The translations under genes were made by a program, and so were the position numbers. Source: Bifidobacterium breve (lineage in GTDB: Bacteria; Actinomycetota; Acidimicrobiia; Acidimicrobiales; Ilumatobacteraceae). Taken from it: a stretch of 56,380 nucleotides of DNA. The notes under the pieces are model-generated. The model did not search any database. It saw only the letters and a list, made by a program, of their open reading frames with translations, and had not been told where the DNA came from. Below are positions 9,416-17,446 of the stretch, piece after piece. The first letter of the stretch is position 1. Each line of letters opens with the position of its first letter. The stretch spans positions 1-56,380 of the forward strand of contig CAMDLK010000005.1 of assembly GCA_945901725.1 (NCBI GenBank), read 5' to 3'.

Positions 9416-9984
9416 CCCAACAAAAGATTCGCCTCAGTCGCGCGACCGTCATTGACATGGCAGCAGTTATTGCTGATTCCGAAGGCATCGACGCCGTCAC
9501 GCTCAGCCGTATTGCATTAGATGCCGGCGTGAAACAACCAGCTTTGTATCGCCATGTCACAGGTATCGAAGAACTCTGGACCTTGTTGTCACTACGTGCA
9601 CGTGAACTTCTAGTCACTGATCTCGCAAATGCCATCGCAGATACGACGCGTGATTCCGCAGTACTTGCAGTTGCTCATGCATGGCGTGGTTTCGTGAAGC
9701 AGCACCCCGGGCTTTATAGCGCTACAGACCGTGTTCCATCAGTTGGCGACTTAGATATTGAATTATCGTTGGCCCGTGTAGTGGCCGTCCTTGCACAATC
9801 ACTTGATGGTTACACACTGTCAGCATCACAACGCGCACACTGTGCTCGCACATTACGCAGTGCATTACATGGTTTTTGTGTTCTTGAAAAAGATGAAGGA
9901 CACCCAGAGCCATACGCACTAGATAAGAGCCTTACTCAACTAGTTGAACTCTTTTGTCGAGGAATTGAAACTCTCGAGGTCTAG
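9412..9984 (+). CDS. TetR-family regulator with WHG-like C-terminal domain
   Basis: A 190-residue one-domain repressor of the TetR family. Residues about 8-55 form the helix-turn-helix (GIDAVTLSRIALDAGVKQPALYRHV); the C-terminal half (RGFVKQHPGLYSATD, LRSALHGF) matches the TetR_C_33/WHG ligand domain. It is the last gene of the UPF0324-ssuD-amidotransferase operon, coupled by an ATGA overlap, so it most likely autoregulates that operon in response to a substrate or product. The stop codon abuts the stop of the convergent gene. Confidence 0.9.
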   Translation: MTQQKIRLSRATVIDMAAVIADSEGIDAVTLSRIALDAGVKQPALYRHVTGIEELWTLLSLRARELLVTDLANAIADTTRDSAVLAVAHAWRGFVKQHPGLYSATDRVPSVGDLDIELSLARVVAVLAQSLDGYTLSASQRAHCARTLRSALHGFCVLEKDEGHPEPYALDKSLTQLVELFCRGIETLEV

Positions 9985-10824
9985 TTATTCTGATTCTTCT
10001 GAAGGAACCAGTTTCCCCCACAGCTCATCTTCTGTGGGGATGGAACATTTCACCGATGAGCCATCGGTACCTGCAGTATCAAGTTCTGTTCGCGCTAAGT
10101 TGCGCACAATTGACAAAGAATCAGACAGTGCAGTGCGATTCTCTTGCTGCATTGCAACAGCATTGATTCCTGCTTCAACGCTTCCCTCAACTTGCAGTGA
10201 AGATCGAGTCCAGTTCAAAGCGTTCTGCCAGGTGTCTAACATGGCCACAAATTTGTCAAGACATTTGTTTGTTACTGCTGAAGAAACAAGTCCGGCCTTT
10301 GCAGTGGAATACGCCAAAGACTCACGCGTCTTGAGATAATCGGTTTCCTTTGCCGCTTCATTAGCAAGTGCCTCATCAAGAATGACGCCCTGTTGTTCTA
10401 TTGCCGCACCATACGCCCACAAGTCATTGGCGCGTTGACCCAACAATTCAATTGCAGACGAGGCATCTGCAACAGTGACAGACCACTCTTCCACCAACGC
10501 TTCAACGCGAGCACCGCGGCGAGTCTCATTGAGGTTTCTATTTGTCGTAGACAACGTTGCATACATTGCCGTAAATGCCACCAGTGCCGTAGTCCCGACC
10601 GTAACTGTGGCATTGAATATCATCGACCGGTCACGACTTTTACCCTCCCGCTTCATGTAGAGCAGTAATTGCCACCATCGCCGACGTTCTGATCGCTCAG
10701 CTGCCTCAAGCGGAGTATCCGCAGGGGTGGCGTCGGCGATCTGATCGCTTTCAATAGACGGCTCAGAGGTATCGGACATGCCTATGAGATTAGTGACCTT
10801 TTGAAGCCCGTTCTTGATAGACAT
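9985..10824 (-). CDS. membrane-anchored protein of unknown function
   Basis: A 279-residue protein I do not recognise. An acidic N-terminal stretch (SIESDQIADATPADTPLEAAER, in part) is followed by a basic segment RSERRRWWQLLLYMKREGKSRDR, one transmembrane helix at about residues 68-88 (MIFNATVTVGTTALVAFTAMYA), then a largely helical region with coiled-coil character (LNETRRGARVEALVEEWSV onward) to the end. The topology is probably N-in with the helical domain outside or in the periplasmic-like space. It is convergent with the TetR gene and divergent from a second TetR gene 72 bases away, so it is a candidate target of that regulator. Confidence 0.72.
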   Translation of the reverse strand: MSIKNGLQKVTNLIGMSDTSEPSIESDQIADATPADTPLEAAERSERRRWWQLLLYMKREGKSRDRSMIFNATVTVGTTALVAFTAMYATLSTTNRNLNETRRGARVEALVEEWSVTVADASSAIELLGQRANDLWAYGAAIEQQGVILDEALANEAAKETDYLKTRESLAYSTAKAGLVSSAVTNKCLDKFVAMLDTWQNALNWTRSSLQVEGSVEAGINAVAMQQENRTALSDSLSIVRNLARTELDTAGTDGSSVKCSIPTEDELWGKLVPSEESE

Positions 10825-10833
10825 ATAGTTCTA

Positions 10834-10858
10834 TTAGACTCTCGTTAGACGATTAGTT
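10834..10858. promoter_or_regulatory. possible operator: 11-bp-spaced TTAGAC repeats
   Basis: In the 72-bp divergent intergenic region, TTAGAC occurs at 10834-10839 and again at 10845-10850, one helical turn apart, followed by a near copy ATTAG at 10853. A direct repeat spaced by 11 bp next to a TetR start is suggestive of a regulator site, but TetR sites are usually palindromic, so this is weak. Confidence 0.3.
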
Positions 10859-10880
10859 TAAATATCACCTATATTTGCTA

Positions 10881-10890
10881 GAGAAGGGGA
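10881..10890 (+). promoter_or_regulatory. ribosome-binding site for the second TetR gene
   Basis: GAGAAGGGGA lies 6 bases before the ATG at 10897, a good Shine-Dalgarno region that fixes this start. An A+T-rich stretch with CTATATTT just upstream could hold the -10 element. Confidence 0.5.
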
Positions 10891-10896
10891 TGGGTC

Positions 10897-11568
10897 ATGG
10901 CAATTCCTAAAGACACACCCAAAAGAACTGACGGCATCGAGACAATGGCTCGACTGATGAAACAGGCCCGCCTCGAGTTAGCGAAAAACGGCGTCGACAA
11001 TTTTGATGTTGAAGCAGTCCTTGAACGCGCAGAAGCAGCACGCAGTTCCTTGTATCACCACTTCGGTAGCAAGTTTGACCTTATTTACACAGCCCAATTA
11101 GAAGAACTTGTTGAGGGTCTTAGGAGCGACAACCAACTGTTTCGATATCTGGTTGAGTCGGCGGTATCAGAAGAAGATTTCTTCGCAAAGTTAGCTGAAC
11201 TAATGAGATTCACATCCTCAAAAGAACTCGTCGATTTCCGTGCGCATCGTCTCCAGGTACTTGCCTCGGCCACACACAACGCCAAACTTGCCGAGGCCAT
11301 TCGCGTCGCACAGGTTGAGGGCAATCTCTTTTTCACTGAATCTTTGGAGATTCTTCGCACTCGGGGATGGATCAATCCGCAGCATGATCTACTCACTGTG
11401 ACCTACATGATTCAGGGTCTGCTATTGGGCCACATCATGTTGGACTTCGCTCAGTTGCCCGACCTCGAAGACAGCTGGGTAGAACTTGCAATGGAGACCA
11501 TAGTGAACCTGGTCGGGGGCTCTGAGAAATTCCAGTCTCTCGCCAAAGCTTCAAAGAAGAAGAAATAA
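10897..11568 (+). CDS. TetR-family transcriptional regulator
   Basis: A 223-residue TetR-type regulator. The DNA-binding domain covers about residues 12-62, with the recognition helix in AEAARSSLYHHFGSKFDLIYTAQ; the remainder is the all-helical ligand/dimer domain and ends in a lysine-rich tail (ASKKKK). The ATG at 10897 follows a strong ribosome-binding site. It is divergent from the membrane-anchored unknown and ends directly in a strong intrinsic terminator, so it is transcribed alone. The ligand and targets cannot be read from the sequence; the divergent neighbour is the first candidate. Confidence 0.88.
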   Translation: MAIPKDTPKRTDGIETMARLMKQARLELAKNGVDNFDVEAVLERAEAARSSLYHHFGSKFDLIYTAQLEELVEGLRSDNQLFRYLVESAVSEEDFFAKLAELMRFTSSKELVDFRAHRLQVLASATHNAKLAEAIRVAQVEGNLFFTESLEILRTRGWINPQHDLLTVTYMIQGLLLGHIMLDFAQLPDLEDSWVELAMETIVNLVGGSEKFQSLAKASKKKK

Positions 11569-11569
11569 A

Positions 11570-11597
11570 AAATGCCCCTGCTTCTGCAGGGGCATTT
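11570..11597. terminator. strong intrinsic terminator, probably bidirectional
   Basis: A perfect 12-bp stem (AAATGCCCCTGC at 11570-11581 with GCAGGGGCATTT at 11586-11597) closes a TTCT tetraloop. A-rich and T-rich flanks on both sides mean that it can stop the TetR transcript from the left and act behind the tRNA-Arg gene from the right. Confidence 0.93.
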
Positions 11598-11601
11598 CTA
11601 T

Positions 11602-11677
11602 TGGCGCGCTCGGCAGGACTTGAACCTACAACCTTCTGATCCGTAGTCAGATGCTCTATCCATTGAGCTACGAGCGC
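11602..11677 (-). tRNA. tRNA-Arg(ACG)
   Basis: A 76-base cloverleaf on the minus strand. Acceptor arm GCGCTCG pairs with CGAGCGC, the D arm is GCTC/GAGC, the anticodon stem TCTGA/TCAGA encloses loop CTACGGA with anticodon ACG, and the T arm has GTTCAAGT. The CCA end is encoded. ACG (read as ICG) decodes CGN arginine codons. Confidence 0.96.
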
Positions 11678-11710
11678 TTGTTATTAGGAAAGTAACTCTA
11701 CCTGTGAGTT

Positions 11711-12289
11711 TTAATTCCAGGCACCCCAGCCGTTTGATCGCTTATATATGGCATATCCGGCCTTGGCATTCACTCTGGCATCCAGCAATTGACTGGCAGA
11801 CGTAATCCCGATGTCCTTTAGCCAACTGCGGTGTGCCAGCCAGTGAATTTGAAACAGCCCTAAGCAGCAACCGCCGTTATATGAAGCGGCATTCAGTTTG
11901 CTTTCCCGCTTGGCAATGGCAATGGCCCTGTCCTCTAGCTTGTCTGGCCAGAACTCGCGAATAATGGCAACCGATTGCTTCACCGTGTACCGCTTGGCCG
12001 GTGGCTTCAACTTCAAGGTGGTCGAGGAGTCCTTCGTGGTGGCTGATTTCGGCAGGCAAATAACGTCACCAATTAATAAGAGCGATTTTGTATTGGCTTT
12101 ATTGACCTTTAGCAACAGGCTCATGGTCACATTCACCTTGCCGGCTATGCGATTCCAGGAATCATTCGGCACCACGGTGTAGGTCTTGGCGCAACCCGTC
12201 GCCACTTTCGCCCCTGCCGGGGCTGGCCCGCTGAAAACCAGCGCGCCTGCAACCACAAGGGCTGCCAGGGGTTTGCGTAGCAAACTCAT
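11711..12289 (-). CDS. secreted LysM and lysozyme-like protein
   Basis: A 192-residue exported peptidoglycan-binding, probably peptidoglycan-cleaving protein. It has a signal peptide (residues 1-27, ending APAGA), a LysM domain at about 35-80 (TYTVVPNDSWNRIAGKVNVT) and, after a short linker, a lytic-transglycosylase/lysozyme-like domain at about 103-192 with putative catalytic Glu129 in AIAKRESKLN and the fold motif LGLFQIHW. The C-terminus ends at GWGAWN, as in resuscitation-factor-like and transglycosylase-like domains. The ATG at 12289 lies directly beside tRNA-Ser on the same strand, so transcription may come through the tRNA. Enzyme activity is inferred from the Glu and domain match. Confidence 0.85.
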   Translation of the reverse strand: MSLLRKPLAALVVAGALVFSGPAPAGAKVATGCAKTYTVVPNDSWNRIAGKVNVTMSLLLKVNKANTKSLLLIGDVICLPKSATTKDSSTTLKLKPPAKRYTVKQSVAIIREFWPDKLEDRAIAIAKRESKLNAASYNGGCCLGLFQIHWLAHRSWLKDIGITSASQLLDARVNAKAGYAIYKRSNGWGAWN

Positions 12290-12290
12290 A

Positions 12291-12382
12291 TGGCGGAGAG
12301 GGTGGGATTTGAACCCACGGTCCGCTTTAAGACGGACAACGCCTTAGCAGGGCGCCCCATTCGGCCACTCTGGCACCTCTCC
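12291..12382 (-). tRNA. tRNA-Ser(GCT)
   Basis: A 92-base type II tRNA on the minus strand. Acceptor GGAGAGG pairs with CCTCTCC, the anticodon stem GCGCC/GGCGT encloses loop CTGCTAA with anticodon GCT (codons AGC/AGT), a long variable arm GTCCG..CGGAC is present, and CCA is encoded. Confidence 0.95.
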
Positions 12383-12560
12383 TGGGAAGGGTTGAAGTGT
12401 ACCTGCGCGCACCCCCCTGCAACTCCCGAAGGCGGGTTCGTTCGGGTCGCCATACTCTTTGTTAAATAACGGTTTCGGATGATTTCGGCCTGTTTCACGG
12501 CGAGTAAGGTTTTCCAATCGGCACTGCTTGCAGTGTCTCAAACCCAGGGAGACCAAATAC

Positions 12561-13715
12561 ATGAAGAAAATGTGGAAGCTTGCAGCAGTTGCAGCTACAG
12601 CATCACTTCTCGTCGCAGCATGCGGCGGAAGCGATTCATCATCAGACACAACCGCCGCACCAGCAGCAACAACCGACGTAAAGGTCGCTGTTGTTTACCT
12701 CGGTACTGCCGAGGACAAGGGCTGGACATACCAGCACGAGCAGGGCATCTTGCAGCTTGAAAAAGATCTTGGTGTCGAAGTAAAGCGCATTGAGAATATT
12801 GCGGACAACGCAGATTCAGAAAAGACTTTCGAACAACTCGCATCAGAGGGTTACAACCTCATCTACGCAACCTCATTCGGTTACGGCTCACCAATGGCAA
12901 ACGTTGCAGCGAAGTACCCAGACGTGTGCTTCCAGTGGGCAACAGGTGCAAAGTTCCTTCTTACTAAAGACGGTGGCGGCGCATTTGCTGACTTCGCAGC
13001 TTTGCCAACAAACCTTGGTACATACTTTGGTGCAGCTGAAGAAGCTCGTTACCTCAGTGGTATCGCAGCAGGTAAGGCAACAAAGAACAACAAGCTTGGT
13101 TATGTTGCTGCATTCCCAATTCCAGAAGTAATTCGCGGAATCAATGCATTCACATTGGGTGCACAGTCAGTGAACCCAGATGCAACTGTTCAAGTTTCAT
13201 GGACAAAGACATGGTTCGACCCAACAGTTGAGAAGCAGGCTGCAGAGTCACTTCTTGATGCAGGCGTCGACGTTCTTGCTCAGCATCAAGACACCACTGC
13301 TGCCGGCGTTGCAGCAGAGGCAAAGGGTGCTAAGTGGGTTGGTTACAACAGTGACGTAAAAGAAGCAGCACCTGCTGCTTGGCTCACAGCACCAACATGG
13401 AACTGGGGTCCTTACTACACAAAGACCACCAAGTCAGTTGCTGATGGCACATGCCCAACAGATGAGTACTACGGATCAATGGCAGACGGCATGGTCACTC
13501 TTGCTTCTTTCGGTGACTCAGTTGATGCAGATACACAAGCATCAATCACCGCTAAGGGTGAAGAAATCATTGCTGGAACATTTGCTCCATTCACAGGACC
13601 AATCAGTGACCAAGACGGAAAAGAAGTTCTTGCAGCTGGAGCGAAAGCCGAACTCGGCGCACTCCTCAGCATGAGCTACTTCGTTAAGGGTGTCATCGGT
13701 TCCGCTAAGGGCTGA
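12561..13715 (+). CDS. BMP-family nucleoside-binding lipoprotein of an ABC importer
   Basis: Substrate-binding lipoprotein of the basic membrane protein (BmpA/PnrA) family, 384 residues. I start at the ATG at 12561 behind a GGGAG ribosome-binding site, giving a lipoprotein signal with lipobox LLVAAC (Cys21) and a Ser/Thr/Ala-rich linker. The periplasmic-binding fold begins at VKVAVVYLGTAEDKGWTYQHEQG and includes the family motifs FGYGSPMANVAAKYPDVCF and GKATKNNKLGYVAAFPIPEVIRGINAFTLGA. PnrA-type proteins bind purine nucleosides. The ATPase and two permease genes follow at once, so this is the receptor of a complete importer. Confidence 0.93.
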   Translation: MKKMWKLAAVAATASLLVAACGGSDSSSDTTAAPAATTDVKVAVVYLGTAEDKGWTYQHEQGILQLEKDLGVEVKRIENIADNADSEKTFEQLASEGYNLIYATSFGYGSPMANVAAKYPDVCFQWATGAKFLLTKDGGGAFADFAALPTNLGTYFGAAEEARYLSGIAAGKATKNNKLGYVAAFPIPEVIRGINAFTLGAQSVNPDATVQVSWTKTWFDPTVEKQAAESLLDAGVDVLAQHQDTTAAGVAAEAKGAKWVGYNSDVKEAAPAAWLTAPTWNWGPYYTKTTKSVADGTCPTDEYYGSMADGMVTLASFGDSVDADTQASITAKGEEIIAGTFAPFTGPISDQDGKEVLAAGAKAELGALLSMSYFVKGVIGSAKG

Positions 13716-13723
13716 TCTCACAA

Positions 13724-15286
13724 ATGACTAACGCCTCTCACGAGGTGGCGAAGGGGCCGCATCACGCAAGTGGTGCGGCCCCTAGCGCACTCTCGGCACA
13801 CTCCATTGTTAAACGCTTTCCTGGCGTTCTTGCTAACGACTCTGTTGACTTCGACGTTCTCCCTGGCGAAGTTCACACACTCCTTGGTGAAAACGGTGCA
13901 GGAAAGAGCACGCTTGCTGCAATGTTGTGTGGCCTGTACCAACCAGATGCTGGCTACATCACGCGCAATGGCGAACGTATTTCACTGTCGTCACCACGCG
14001 CGGGCCTTCAACACGGCATCGCAATGGTGCACCAGCACTTTCGCTTGGTGGAACGTTTCACCGTTGCAGAAAACGTCATTCTTGGAAGTCGCGATCTTTC
14101 ATACAAACTGAATCGCTCTGAACTTGAAGACAAAGTCGCTGCCGTTGCCGAGTCGTACGGTTTGCCAATTGAGCCAGGCGCGACTGTCGGAGACCTTTCA
14201 GTTGGTCAACGTCAGCGCGTGGAAATCGTAAAGGCGCTGTATCAAGGCGCAGAGATTCTGTTGCTCGACGAGCCAACTGCAGTATTAGTCCCTGCCGAAG
14301 TTGAGAAACTTTTTGAAAATGTCCATGCCATGACTAAGGCTGGAAAATCAATTGTCTTCATCAGTCACAAACTTGGTGAAGTTGTAGAGATTTCAGATCG
14401 TGTCACTGTGTTGCGCAATGGTCGCGTTACTGGGCACGTGTCTGGTCGTGGTACCACCGACACCAAAGAATTGGCTCGCCTCATGGTGGGCAGAGATATC
14501 GAACTAACAACGCAACGCGCATCACACGCAACTGGTCACGAGGTTCTCCAAATTCGTGATCTCTCCCTTACCGTTGGCGGCGTCAGTGTGTTGTCAGATA
14601 TTTCTTTCAACGTGCACGCAGGCGAAATGGTTGGCATCGCAGGTGTTGCCGGAAACGGCCAACGCGAACTTGCTGACACCATTGCTGGTCTCATGTCTCC
14701 CACCAGCGGTTCAATTGCAATCTCTGGTTCACTCACAACAGATCGCGGCCCAATCCATGCACGTGAACTCGGTTTGGCATACGTGCCCGAAGATCGTTTA
14801 GGTATGGGCCTTGTGCCATCAATGTCGATTCTCGACAACTTGCTACTCACTCGCGACCGTCGTGTCGTTGTAGACCGCACAACCGTACGCCCAGAAGCAA
14901 CACGCCTGATTGAACAATTTGAGATCAAAGCAAACGGCCCAGACCACATGGCTCGCAAACTCTCTGGCGGAAACGCTCAGAAAGTTCTCCTTGCCCGTGA
15001 ACTATCTGGCGGACGAACCGCCACAAAATTGCTTGTGGTGTGTTCTCCTACTCGCGGACTTGATGTCGGTGCAATTGAAACAGTGCGCGCACTTCTTGAT
15101 GATGCACGCAGTGCAGGACAAGCAATCTTGTTGATTTCAGAAGACCTCGACGAAGTGATGTCGCTGTCAGATCGAATCTTCGTTCTGTATCGCGGAAGTG
15201 TCGTTCATGAGACACCAGGCGAATCAGCAGAACTCGCAACTGTCGGTGCGGCAATGGCCGGACTCAAGCCAGAAGGAAAATCGTAA
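13724..15286 (+). CDS. double-domain ABC ATPase of nucleoside importer
   Basis: ATPase with two fused ABC domains (520 residues), as in the sugar/nucleoside CUT2-like class (NupO/YufO relatives). Domain 1 has Walker A GENGAGKS, signature LSVGQRQRVEI and Walker B ILLLDEPTAVL; domain 2 has a degenerate Walker A (GVAGNGQRE), signature LSGGNAQKVLLARELS and CSPTRGLDVGA. The loss of the consensus lysine in the second Walker A is normal in this class. The stop overlaps the next start (TAATG), and the upstream receptor gene ends 8 bases earlier. The first 25 residues are a poorly conserved leader, so the true start could be slightly downstream. Confidence 0.94.
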   Translation: MTNASHEVAKGPHHASGAAPSALSAHSIVKRFPGVLANDSVDFDVLPGEVHTLLGENGAGKSTLAAMLCGLYQPDAGYITRNGERISLSSPRAGLQHGIAMVHQHFRLVERFTVAENVILGSRDLSYKLNRSELEDKVAAVAESYGLPIEPGATVGDLSVGQRQRVEIVKALYQGAEILLLDEPTAVLVPAEVEKLFENVHAMTKAGKSIVFISHKLGEVVEISDRVTVLRNGRVTGHVSGRGTTDTKELARLMVGRDIELTTQRASHATGHEVLQIRDLSLTVGGVSVLSDISFNVHAGEMVGIAGVAGNGQRELADTIAGLMSPTSGSIAISGSLTTDRGPIHARELGLAYVPEDRLGMGLVPSMSILDNLLLTRDRRVVVDRTTVRPEATRLIEQFEIKANGPDHMARKLSGGNAQKVLLARELSGGRTATKLLVVCSPTRGLDVGAIETVRALLDDARSAGQAILLISEDLDEVMSLSDRIFVLYRGSVVHETPGESAELATVGAAMAGLKPEGKS

Positions 15287-16383
15287 TGCGCTCCCCCATT
15301 CGTATTGTGTTTGAGCAACGCAACGAAACTCCGAAACACCTTTCAGTTCTTGTGCCACTTCTCTCTGTAGTTGCTGCACTTGTTGTTGGTGCCCTGTTCT
15401 TGCTTGCAACGGGCTACTCGCCCCTCGAGACATATTCCAACATGTTGAGTGACGGCTTCACGTCGTCACGTGGCATCACTGACACTCTTGGTCTATCCAC
15501 CGTGTTGATCTGCACTGGTATCTCTGCTGCATTTGCATTTCAAATGAACTTGTACAACATCGGTGGCGAAGGCCAGTTGTATCTGGGAATGATTGGTGGC
15601 GCGTGGGTCGGACTCGCAATCGGCGACCGTCTGCCAACCTTTGTCATGATTCCCATTGTGCTTCTCGTTGGTTCACTCGCTGGCGCATTGTGGATTCTTC
15701 TTCCTGCATTCGTCCGTTCACGTTTGGGAACAAGCGAAATTGTCACCACATTGCTACTGACATACATCGCAGCCAGTTTGGTCAAGCATTTCGTGTACTC
15801 ACCGGGGAGTTTCTTCGTTACTAAGAACTCAGCTTTCCCGCAAGGCCGATTAGTTCCTGACTCCGCGTCCTTGTCTGGAATTGGAAACACGTCTCTGTAC
15901 CCCTCGTTCTTCCTAGTCATCCTGATAGCGATTGTGCTGTTCTGGGTAGTGAAGAAAACCGAATACGGATACCGCATCCAAGTGATTTCAGATTCACCAC
16001 GTGCAGCTCACTACGCAGGCATCAACGCCAATCGCACCACCATGTCAGTAATGCTCATCTCTGGTGCACTGTCTGGGCTTGGCGGCGCTGTTCTCATTGT
16101 TGGGCCATTTGGTCGACTTGATCCGGGCATCATCTTGCTCGGTTACGGCTATGCAGGCATTGTTATTGCAGCACTTGCTCGCAATAACTTCTCAGCAATC
16201 ATCGTCAGCGGCATCTTGTTTGCTGGCCTTCGTTCAGGCGGAGACAAACTGCAGATCTCTACCGACACGCCAATTCATATTGGAGTCATGCTGCAAGGTG
16301 CAATCTTGCTCTTCGCACTTGGCGGTGAGGCCTTTCGGCGCTATCACATCCATGCCGTACGCACGGAGAGGGCCACACAATGA
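15286..16383 (+). CDS. ABC importer permease, nucleoside type (first)
   Basis: Inner-membrane permease of 365 residues in the branched-chain/ribose-like BPD_transp_2 family, equivalent to NupP. About nine hydrophobic helices are visible; conserved stretches include NLYNIGGEGQLYLGMIGGAWV and RSRLGTSEIVTTLLLTYIAASLVKHF, and the EAA-like loop GINANRTTMSVMLISGALSGLGGA. It is translationally coupled to the ATPase (one-base overlap) and to the second permease (ATGA). Confidence 0.93.
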   Translation: MRSPIRIVFEQRNETPKHLSVLVPLLSVVAALVVGALFLLATGYSPLETYSNMLSDGFTSSRGITDTLGLSTVLICTGISAAFAFQMNLYNIGGEGQLYLGMIGGAWVGLAIGDRLPTFVMIPIVLLVGSLAGALWILLPAFVRSRLGTSEIVTTLLLTYIAASLVKHFVYSPGSFFVTKNSAFPQGRLVPDSASLSGIGNTSLYPSFFLVILIAIVLFWVVKKTEYGYRIQVISDSPRAAHYAGINANRTTMSVMLISGALSGLGGAVLIVGPFGRLDPGIILLGYGYAGIVIAALARNNFSAIIVSGILFAGLRSGGDKLQISTDTPIHIGVMLQGAILLFALGGEAFRRYHIHAVRTERATQ

Positions 16384-17318
16384 ACGGAAACATTTGGGTC
16401 TTAGCGTCTGCTGACTCGGTGGCTATCGCCACCACACTTATCCTCGCCGCATTAGGCGCACTGTTCACAGAGCGTGCTGGTGTTCTGAACTTAGGTATTG
16501 AAGGAATCTTGCTCACGTCTGCAATCTCTTCATTCCTCGTTGCTGATTCTTCAGGAAGTATTTGGCTTGGCCTCATTGTGGGTTCGCTAGTTGGTGCATT
16601 GCTCGCGGGCATCCATGCAGTGCTGTCTGTTGTCCTACGCGCAAACCAAATTGTTGCTGGTCTTGCGTTAGTAATTTTTGGTACTGGCCTTGCCAACTTC
16701 CTTGGTAAACCTGCTGAGGGCAAAACAGTGACAACACTTATCAAGCCGCTGTCATTTGGTCCGCTATCTGACATCCCGCTCATCGGACCAATCGTGTTTC
16801 GACAAGACCCAATTACATACGCATCAATTGTGATTGCAATTGTGTCGTCGTTGTATTTGTTCCGCAGTCGCCCCGGTTTGGAATTGCGCGCTACGGGCGA
16901 CGACCCAGCAACAGTCGATGCTCAAGGTTTGTCCGTTGCATCAATTCGTATTCGCTACACACTGTTCGGCGGACTACTTGTTGGTCTCGGCGGTTCTTGG
17001 CTCATGCTTGCGCAAAGCGCTGCATGGCATCAGGCAGCAACAACAAACGGTGTTGGCTGGATTGCACTAGCCCTTGTGGTGTTTGCCGGCTGGCGCCCGA
17101 TGCGTTTGATTTTCGGGGCAATCTTGTTCGGCTTCACCTTGCAACTACCGTTCACATTGCAGGCAGAACAAATCACGTTCATTCCATCTGCACTGATGCA
17201 AATGCTTCCCTACTTGGCAACGTTGATTGCACTGATCGCATTAAGTCGGCCAAGTACACGCAACAAGCTAGGAGCTCCCAAGTCGTTGGGAATCCCGTTT
17301 GTGCGTGACGAGCGCTGA
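16380..17318 (+). CDS. ABC importer permease, nucleoside type (second)
   Basis: Second permease of the heterodimeric membrane channel, 312 residues, equivalent to NupQ. It shows the family start ATTLILAALGALFTERAGVLNLGIEGILL and the loop GLSVASIRIRYTLFGGLLVGLGGSWL. With the preceding three genes it completes an importer (binding protein, double ATPase, two permeases) most likely for purine or other nucleosides. The operon ends just before tRNA-Ser on the opposite strand; a short T-run at 17323-17327 lies after the stop but no hairpin is obvious. Confidence 0.93.
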   Translation: MNGNIWVLASADSVAIATTLILAALGALFTERAGVLNLGIEGILLTSAISSFLVADSSGSIWLGLIVGSLVGALLAGIHAVLSVVLRANQIVAGLALVIFGTGLANFLGKPAEGKTVTTLIKPLSFGPLSDIPLIGPIVFRQDPITYASIVIAIVSSLYLFRSRPGLELRATGDDPATVDAQGLSVASIRIRYTLFGGLLVGLGGSWLMLAQSAAWHQAATTNGVGWIALALVVFAGWRPMRLIFGAILFGFTLQLPFTLQAEQITFIPSALMQMLPYLATLIALIALSRPSTRNKLGAPKSLGIPFVRDER

Positions 17319-17328
17319 CGTATTTTTC

Positions 17329-17415
17329 TGGCGGAACGGAAAGGATTTGAACCTTCGGGGCTATTAACCCTCTTGTTTTCAAGACAAGTGCATTAGGCCG
17401 CTCTGCCACCGTTCC
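17329..17415 (-). tRNA. tRNA-Ser(TGA)
   Basis: An 87-base type II tRNA on the minus strand. Acceptor GGAACGG pairs with CCGTTCC, anticodon stem CTTGT/ACAAG encloses CTTGAAA with anticodon TGA (TCA codons), a long variable arm is present, the T arm has GTTCAAATC, and CCA is encoded. Confidence 0.95.
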
Positions 17416-17446
17416 GCCTGACACGCTATCGGGCTAAAACCCCGAG

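Noticed and set aside
12383-12560. Possible riboswitch before the nucleoside importer
   Set aside because: Only a 6-bp hairpin (CCCGAA/TTCGGG) is visible; no purine-riboswitch core or other conserved fold could be recognised.
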